Position numbers and translations under genes: made by a program
Notes under the pieces: generated by a model
Databases searched by the model: none
Told to the model about the DNA's origin: nothing
The model's input: only the letters and a program-made list of their open reading frames with translations
Source of the DNA: Kalaharituber pfeilii
Lineage: Eukaryota > Ascomycota > Pezizomycetes > Pezizales > Pezizaceae
Assembly: GCA_015179045.1 (NCBI GenBank)
Contig: WHUZ01000009.1
Location: 310,001 to 374,000, forward strand
DNA: 64,000 nucleotides
Reading direction: 5' to 3'
Shown: in pieces, positions 57,631 to 64,000 of the stretch
How positions within the stretch are numbered: position 1 is the first letter of the stretch
Layout: every line of letters begins with the position of its first letter

Positions 57631-59330
57631 ATGTTGAAGGATAATCAGCCTGAGACAGCAGCCGGAGGTCCGCAGGTGCAAGCAGTCGATAAAGGCCACA
57701 TAATCCCCGATGAGCGTCGAGCTGAACGCTCAGTTCCAAGCGGCGCAGCACAGCGGCCGAGATACGAAAAACTGCCATCGTCCTATGCGGAGGCACTTCG
57801 GCTGGGGGGGTCGCAGGGAGAATCTCGCTCGTCGGATACGAGAAATCTAAGCAGATCACAATCGTCCAGTGGGCCATTATCCGGTGCTGGGGCGAGCGAA
57901 CGACAATCTTGCACAACACAGAAAATCGAGGGGGAGACACTACCTCATAAAGAGCCGAGAAAAGACAAAGGAAGTTCTGCCGGAGAAGCAGGTGTGGATC
58001 ATGAGCATCTCAATCATCCTGAGCAGTGCCATGAAAATCCGGTCACCTCCAGGATTGACGACATTGCGGAGAATTCTAATCCAAATTCGACTGCGGTGAC
58101 AGTGGGGGAGAGTGGCATAGCAGAAGTACATACCTTTTGCCGTTCATTCATATAAAACTTCAATTTCCCCAAGATTAATCAAATTCTGAGAAGTGTACAT
58201 ATATATATTTATAGGCACCGAACCCAGACGTTCCTCCCCGTACGAGCCCACGTTTTAGCCGCTCATTTCGCAAGCCCCCCCGTGGGCAGAAATACGACAG
58301 TAGAGCAACATATAGAGAGGTAGAGGAGCTTGAAAGTATGAGACAAAGAGAGAAAGCACAAAGATTCCAGCTACAAGAGCAACAAAAGGAGAATCAGGTC
58401 CTGCAAGCCCAAAATCACCAATATCAGCTTCAAATTGATCGCATGACCCAAATTGTTCAACAATTGAATAAACAAGGCTTGCCGTCACCTCCGGACGATG
58501 GGTATCTCGCTGATGCACTAGCGGGGGTATTGTCAGACATACGCACTTGGACTCGTGGGGCGAACAGGCATTTGCCTGTTTTTACAGCCGAGGCATGGAA
58601 TAATGTTGAAAGCGACACTCAACGTTTGATAAATTCTCATTTCTCCAATTTTGAAGAAATAGTCGCTTCTAATGACTCCAAGGCTCTTCGACTAAAATTG
58701 CTAGAAACCTTGATTTATCAGCGACTCTCCAAAGTCATGCTTGGAAAGCAAGTCCTGGGAATTGACGAACATTCAAATAAAGCCATGACAAAGCTCAAGG
58801 ATGCCATTAAGAGCAACAAGGCCTCTGGTATGTATTGTCTTTTCTTTATTGAGTTGCATGCACTCAGCTCACTTTTTGGCAATGACAAAGATCGAGAAAT
58901 GTGGTGGTGGTTCGCGCTTTCTATCCATCTTTTGACCAAGAACAGCGACCAATTTGAAGAGAGGCAAAGTGATGAGGTCGATAATCTCACCCTCGACATT
59001 CATGACCGGCTCATGGACGTCGGCATAAGTGATCGAGACTCATTAAAAGTCCAACTCCGAGATATTGTTCTTCGGGCTGCTCAGCTCGGCTGGGAAGTAG
59101 CGCGACTTCCATTCAGAATTCAAGCTCTGTCGATTCCGCCGGGTTCAAAGTTTAACGCATCGTGTATGGAGGAGGTGGAGAATCCGAGTGATGAGCTAGA
59201 GATAAAAGAAGCTGTCGTGAAGGCGGTCATGTTCCCGCCAATTGTGAAAGTTGCCTTTGATGCAGAAGGGAAAGTGGTGGGGAACTCGGATTTCCAAGTG
59301 CTTGTGAAGGCACGAGTGTGGTGTGGCTAG
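57631..59330 (+). CDS. Coiled-coil partner protein, unit 5
   Basis: Three exons (57631-58125, 58215-58827, 58891-59330) give 515 residues. The first 165 residues are Ser/Gly/Gln-rich and probably disordered, far longer than the 57-residue heads of units 2 and 4. Then come a basic stretch, a short coiled coil (EKAQRFQLQEQQKENQVLQ), and the core GLPSPPDDGYLADALAGVL-SDIRTWTRG, KLLETLIYQRLSKVM and DREMWWWFALSIHLLTKNSD. The protein ends FDAEGKVVG...VKARVW. The last intron is 63 nt and in frame, so a retained-intron protein with 21 extra residues is possible. Its pairing with a diverged Hsp70-like gene shows that the divergent arrangement is old. Confidence 0.82.
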
Positions 59331-62300
59331 TATAGATCCATATCATGGACATCGCTACAAATTGTCTCGTTCGGACCAAATAGCCGATGAGTTCGTTTGG
59401 AAATAGGATCCATTTTTCACTGATTATATTGCTCAATCTCAATTTACTTTCTTTAGTCGTACTAGTATACACCTGTCTCAGACTCTATCTTTCGTGTCAC
59501 ACATACCTTACACCTCCTCTGCTTCTCTGCAACTCTTGCAAACCTTAACAATTCAAGTTTGGTAAATGAATCAAAACATACGAGCGTCACAACAAAGCGA
59601 TAGAAACAAAGCTTTTTCGTATATAGAGGCATTGTGTTCTGAATTAAAATAAGTAATAAAAAAGAAAGGAAGGTTCTTAATTAGGGAAATGATTTTACAT
59701 AATTGTATGTAACTGGAAAAATGATTCACCGCCCCGCCCACTCCTCTATTGACCGCAATACAAAGAGGGATGTAACTCCATGGGTGGTTAATTATTCATT
59801 TCGAAACTTGTATCGAGTGGCGCAACACAATGTGATACGTGTTGCTCAGTCAGATGCACTCATTACTCTACATAACTGTATTTCACCACCTTCTGACGTA
59901 CACAAGCATCCGACGCACGTTATAGAAACTGCCCACCAGAGAGAGAATATATCTCAACAACCACAATAGAGTTTTGTATGCGGGTATCTGGGGAGATAAA
60001 TAAAGAGTCATTCTTCGCATCTGACACTTTTAGTTGTCCCCGAAAAAATAATGTGGTTGATTAATGACAATCTCAATAGATGCCTTGGCATGCACTTGTA
60101 TGGACGAAAGTACATAAGTACCCAGAAATGCAGAATGTAGTACTCCTTTCAGAGTTCTCTACCGTAGCTATAGAATATGGCAAGTGGCCTTTTAAGATGG
60201 CTATTCATGTGCGATGCTTTACTTGACTTGATATTGTGAAACAGCTAATTTATGCATCAATTTGTCATTTCTGGTAGTTTCCTTTTATATATTTCTATGA
60301 ATCTTGTAAATAACTCCACCAGTACTTTAGATATTTTCTTGGTACAATACTCATATTTTCAAAGCAAGGTAAAATTATCATGTTCAAGTATCCAAGTGTT
60401 TTATATCAAATTTATTTCAGGTGTGAGAAGTAGAATCATTGTTAGCAATACTGCAGTGTAAATATATGCCAAGACATAAGGTGAAAAAAATTTGAAGCAT
60501 CATAATTCCTCAGGAGTAATATTTCTGGAGAATTAAAGATGCGGAGTGGTAAGAATAACCCTTGATATAGTTTATTTCAATGGGATATTGAAAAGAAAGT
60601 CCTTTTGGTTGTTGAGATATATGCTCTTCCGGGTTCGTCGGACGCTGGTGTACACCGGAAGGGTGGTGAAATGCAGAAGTATGTACGGTGCAGTACATTC
60701 AACTTCAAACGTAAGTTATGTACGTTAGTATATATGTACAAGTTTATATGATGTAAGTACGAAGTGCTTAAGTAACCTCTTCATATCACACAAGTTAGTA
60801 GATAGAGGCGTTACCTTAATGCTAATGCCCGAATATGACAACCTCAGAGTGAAGAAGATAAATATCCCCACAGCCTCAGAAATTTGTGGCAGTTTGGAGT
60901 ACTCCCGGTCAAAGTATGCCTGTCAGTTGTCAGTATGCTGCGAAACGCTCGTGATCAATTAACTCGGGATTACAATTGCTGATGAACTTATCAAAGATCG
61001 GGGATTGGGAAAAGGCAGGCCAGTGACAAACTTATCATGATGCATACTATATCCTGAGTCTTGGGGTTGATTTGTAAACGTTTTACTGTAAATGAAAAAA
61101 AGGGGATATTCCTGGGGTGTCGTCTACTATTACTGCCCAGCGACTGTCAAACCTGGTACTAAGTTTTCGTCCTCGCAACTCTAGATGGAGATTTGATGAT
61201 AACCCACACCATTAAATATCCTCCAGATTCAAATTTCAATGAATGGGACCCTGGAGTTGGCTCATTTATAGGATTATCGGTCTTCTAGATGCAATTGTAC
61301 TTGAATAGACTCAAGAGGAGCAGCTTGAGAAAGAACATTCAATCTAAAGGCGATGAGGGCTCATATTTTTGCTATGCTTTACCATGCTCTTCCGGAGCCC
61401 GAGCAATTATGTTAATATCTTTGGAGCACCTGGACAAAATTATCATACTATGGAGGGGGAACCCCATGCCTGAGTTTTGCGGAGAGATATGCGGTGTTTT
61501 CAGATTTTGCCGACTCAAGAAAACGGATTTTACCGGAGTCTCCAAGGATATACAATATGTTTTTTAAACACAGAACTCTAGAGTAATGTATCAAGATGAA
61601 GGGACGAGGACTGAACAACGCAAACAACAGCCCTGTAAACGTTTTACGTGCAACGGGTACCCAAAAACCAAAATCAATCAATTACAGGAACAATGGGATA
61701 TTGTTTCACTTCGTTGTGCGCAAATCAAATGCTATGCAAGGAATTTGATCTTCGGAGTGAAGAGATATTATACGTCATCAATACCCGGTGGAAATGGGTT
61801 AGGTAAGATTTCAACACACATTCATTTTCATTTTTATTTTTCACCTCTTTAATCAATTGGGTTACTCCAATCCCGTCAAGTTATTCGACCTTCAGTTTCT
61901 ACTCTTGGAAATTATAGTATTTTTTTAGAGAACCGGAGGGGAACTTGCTAAAGGGTGGACAAGGTGCGGTACCGCCGCTATGGTTGTTGACACTGCTTCA
62001 ATTTTTAGTACTTGGATACAATTTCATGATCGATGGAGGTTCACCATCAGTCCCGAACCGGATTACCACTCAGTACTGCGTTCGTCATAACCGTAAGGGA
62101 ATTGCCCATGTGGTACATCCAAACCTAGTCTCGTAACCAGATCCAAACCATGCTATCCTTTCTGTGCAACGAATTTGTGCAGTCTCGCACTAAGATAGTA
62201 CTAGTCGATTACTTTATCTGGAAGTCTAGTTGCCAGGCATTCTTTCCTTCTTCGCGATCACCCTGGGTCGATCAATCCATTGCCACGGCTTCGTTATGCA

Positions 62301-62461
62301 TTCTTACTACTCAAGGATCGGCATCAATACCGCATTCAAAGCCAAGCAAGGGGCGATTCAAAGGTAAGACAATGACGGATCAGATCCATTCTGCGGGCTT
62401 ATCATTTATGTCGGCCAAATAGGAAAAAAGCAAGCTGTGGGCATCCGTATTTCGCTTATCG
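59331..62461. other. Intergenic with an inverted repeat
   Basis: About 59870-59970 and 60610-60700 are imperfect inverted copies of each other, sharing ATATATCTCAACAACC and ATTTCACCACC cores, 640 bp apart. They could be arms of a small DNA element, but ends and target duplication are unclear. The remaining ORFs (61289-62422) show no family resemblance. Confidence 0.45.
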
Positions 62462-63150
62462 ACCTTTTTCTTTTTTTTCTTCCCTATATCATTACCCGAC
62501 ATGAACAACGTAGGACTAGCTTACCGCGCGCGTGTGTTTGTTCATATATCTTAGCACCGTGTCCGCAATTGAAACTCACCCATCTCTGCTATCTCCTGTT
62601 GAAGTCCCCAACCTAGCCACGATAGCGTAGCAACAGACAAGAAAAATGGTGCTTGCTCTATGAGCGTGGGGCGCGCTGCACCTAATTCCACTACTCTACG
62701 CACTGGGTCCTCTGCTGGGAGGTCGCTGGGCGAAGGAGGAAGTGAAGGCAGTATCAGGTAGTTGAATGAAGAAGATTACTGAGAGTGAGCGAGAGTTCTT
62801 TGAGTGTATAGCAAGTGCAGAAATTAATATTAGAAAGACATAACTGTAGAAAGGTTGAAGGTAATGGAAAATGAGTATGAACAGATGAATAAACAGTGAA
62901 TAGGAAGGATGAAAGATGAAGACGAATATGAAAGATGAAAGATGAAAGATGAAGATGAAGAACGTAGAAAACATGCCTTCCTTAGACCAGTTTGTGTAGC
63001 ATTACCATTTCAAAGCATCTCCCATGCCACTGGGCTTACCCCCACCATGTGTATGTTTGCCTATATCATCATACAACCCTCATGACCTGCGGCGTCTGAG
63101 CCCAGCGTCAGCACAGTAGTAGTAGCTAAGGCGCGCTGCCTACCACGGCT
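62462..63150 (-). mobile_element. LINE copy with 5' end, antisense
   Basis: Read on the minus strand it opens GTAGGCAGCGCGCC, continues GCTGACGCTGGGCTCAGACG and matches 42398-42870 for about 450 bp, including GGAGGTCGCTGGG and its neighbours. The lower-coordinate edge has GGGTAATGATAT followed by an A-rich run, like the LINE tail. Again the middle of the element is missing. Confidence 0.55.
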
Positions 63151-63469
63151 CCTACCAACCGAATACTCAGTACTGGAAGTGAGCTGGATGGTCATTTTAT
63201 TTAGGTTTCTAATTCTTCGGTTTTGGGTTCATCAATGGAAGCAAATAACGTGGGCGTTATCAATCAGTGATGCCTGTATCACGTTGGCATGGATGATTGC
63301 GGTAGATGGGATGGTGCTTCTTGTTCTTGAGCAGATCCAGTGAATCCAGTACGACAAGTTGGTAAAGAGGGCTCACGCTGTGGTGGTAATTATAGTACAG
63401 ATGGAAAGGATAAGGCTAAACGCGGGCTGGAACGCCACTTATTGGTAGGGCTATATGATGATGCGTATA

Positions 63470-63505
63470 CCTCGCCATAGCCCATCGGGCGGCACGCGAG
63501 TACTG

Positions 63506-63549
<44 letters not shown>
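63470..63549 (+). mobile_element. 80-bp hairpin-plus-A insertion
   Basis: CTCGCCATAGCCCATCGGGC, GGCACGCGAGTACTGATATT and about 39 A. ATGATGCGTATA flanks both sides (63458-63469 and 63550-63561). It is the cleanest copy of the family. Confidence 0.88.
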
Positions 63550-63756
63550 ATGATGCGTATATATGCTAAGGAAGCGAGCTCATATTTAGCAAGCGAGATG
63601 TGGATGTATAGGCTCAGATGGAAGGTGAAGGTGGTCTATACATTGATGTAGATAGGACTGTATGGGCACACAAGCAAGCAAGCAGAGACAGACATGGATA
63701 CGCAGATATAGATCAGACAGACCAGACATACCGCCCGTGAGACCTCCTTCCGCCAG

Positions 63757-63808
63757 CTCTAGATACCGGTACCCTGTGCAAGACAGTGGATGCTGTTGAG
63801 CCTTCATC
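63757..63808 (+). repeat. Dispersed repeat, second copy
   Basis: Nearly identical to 15461-15512 (core ACAGTGGATGCTGTTGAGCC). At the first copy it adjoins a family 2 non-LTR tail, so it may be internal sequence of that family. Confidence 0.6.
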
Positions 63809-64000
63809 ACAACGCGGGGGAAGCCTGAGATGAAAATTGCATTAATAGGAATACACCCTCTTATAAAGTCTCAGATTCATAAAGCAAGTGATCTACCCAA
63901 AAAAAAAAAAAAGAAAAAAAAGAAAAGTGATCCAACTTGGAGAGATGGCAGTTACGTTTAATATAGATTCATAACCTGGCATTTATGAAGTGAGTGTCAA

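Noticed and set aside
1..64000. tRNA, rRNA and CRISPR arrays
   Set aside because: I looked for B-box-like GTTCGAxTC contexts and regularly spaced direct repeats and found none with a supporting structure; a covariance-model scan would be decisive.

Overview
The window looks like the nuclear genome of a filamentous ascomycete. Genes carry short GT-AG introns of about 50-100 nt. The recognisable proteins are fungal: an AA11 lytic polysaccharide monooxygenase, a CE5 cutinase/acetylxylan-esterase-like protein, and fungal Hsp70-like ATPases. Gene density is low and transposon debris is abundant. A repeat-rich Pezizomycete (truffle or morel relative) would fit, but that placement is only an inference.

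Layout. Positions 1-19 kb are sparse. They hold a 916-residue single-pass membrane protein (3911-6799), a secreted AA11 LPMO (8002-8940, minus), two TIR elements flanked by TA (1919-2180 and 10482-11374), a Ty1/copia relic (about 12.73-13.07 kb) and a CE5 esterase-like gene that has lost its nucleophile serine (18018-18877). Positions 19.7-59.3 kb are dominated by a tandem array of five units. Each Hsp70-like gene lies on the minus strand and, where the unit is complete, is divergent from a plus-strand coiled-coil gene. The last 4.7 kb are transposon remnants and non-coding DNA. A small three-finger zinc protein (51400-51795, minus) sits between units 4 and 5.

The five-unit array is the main finding. 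Unit 1 (19742-22173) is a pseudogene: stop codon in exon 2, both phosphate loops altered, no partner left. Unit 2 (26737-29191 with 30566-32040) is intact; its Hsp70-like protein is 601 residues from 11 exons and has a unique N-terminal insertion. Unit 3 has an intact Hsp70-like gene (35852-38255), but its partner is reduced to a 5' stub near 41.6 kb. Unit 4 has an intact partner (48318-49873) and a one-base frameshift in the Hsp70-like gene (44400-46845). Unit 5 (54208-56741 with 57631-59330) is intact and the most diverged. The partner proteins (415, 443 and 515 residues) share a coiled coil, a D-D-x-Y core and a conserved C-terminal block; I know of no assigned function. The pairing suggests an actin-fold ATPase working with a coiled-coil client, adaptor or co-chaperone, under birth-and-death evolution.

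Mobile DNA is unusually legible. It includes a MULE-like element with about 90-100 bp TIRs and a 10-11 bp duplication (23841-25357), an integrase-bearing TIR element (38966-40419) whose empty site survives in a sister unit, several non-LTR retrotransposon fragments, and at least nine very short (28-80 bp) insertions. The short insertions consist of little more than a LINE 3' hairpin or tail plus poly(A), and all have visible target-site duplications.
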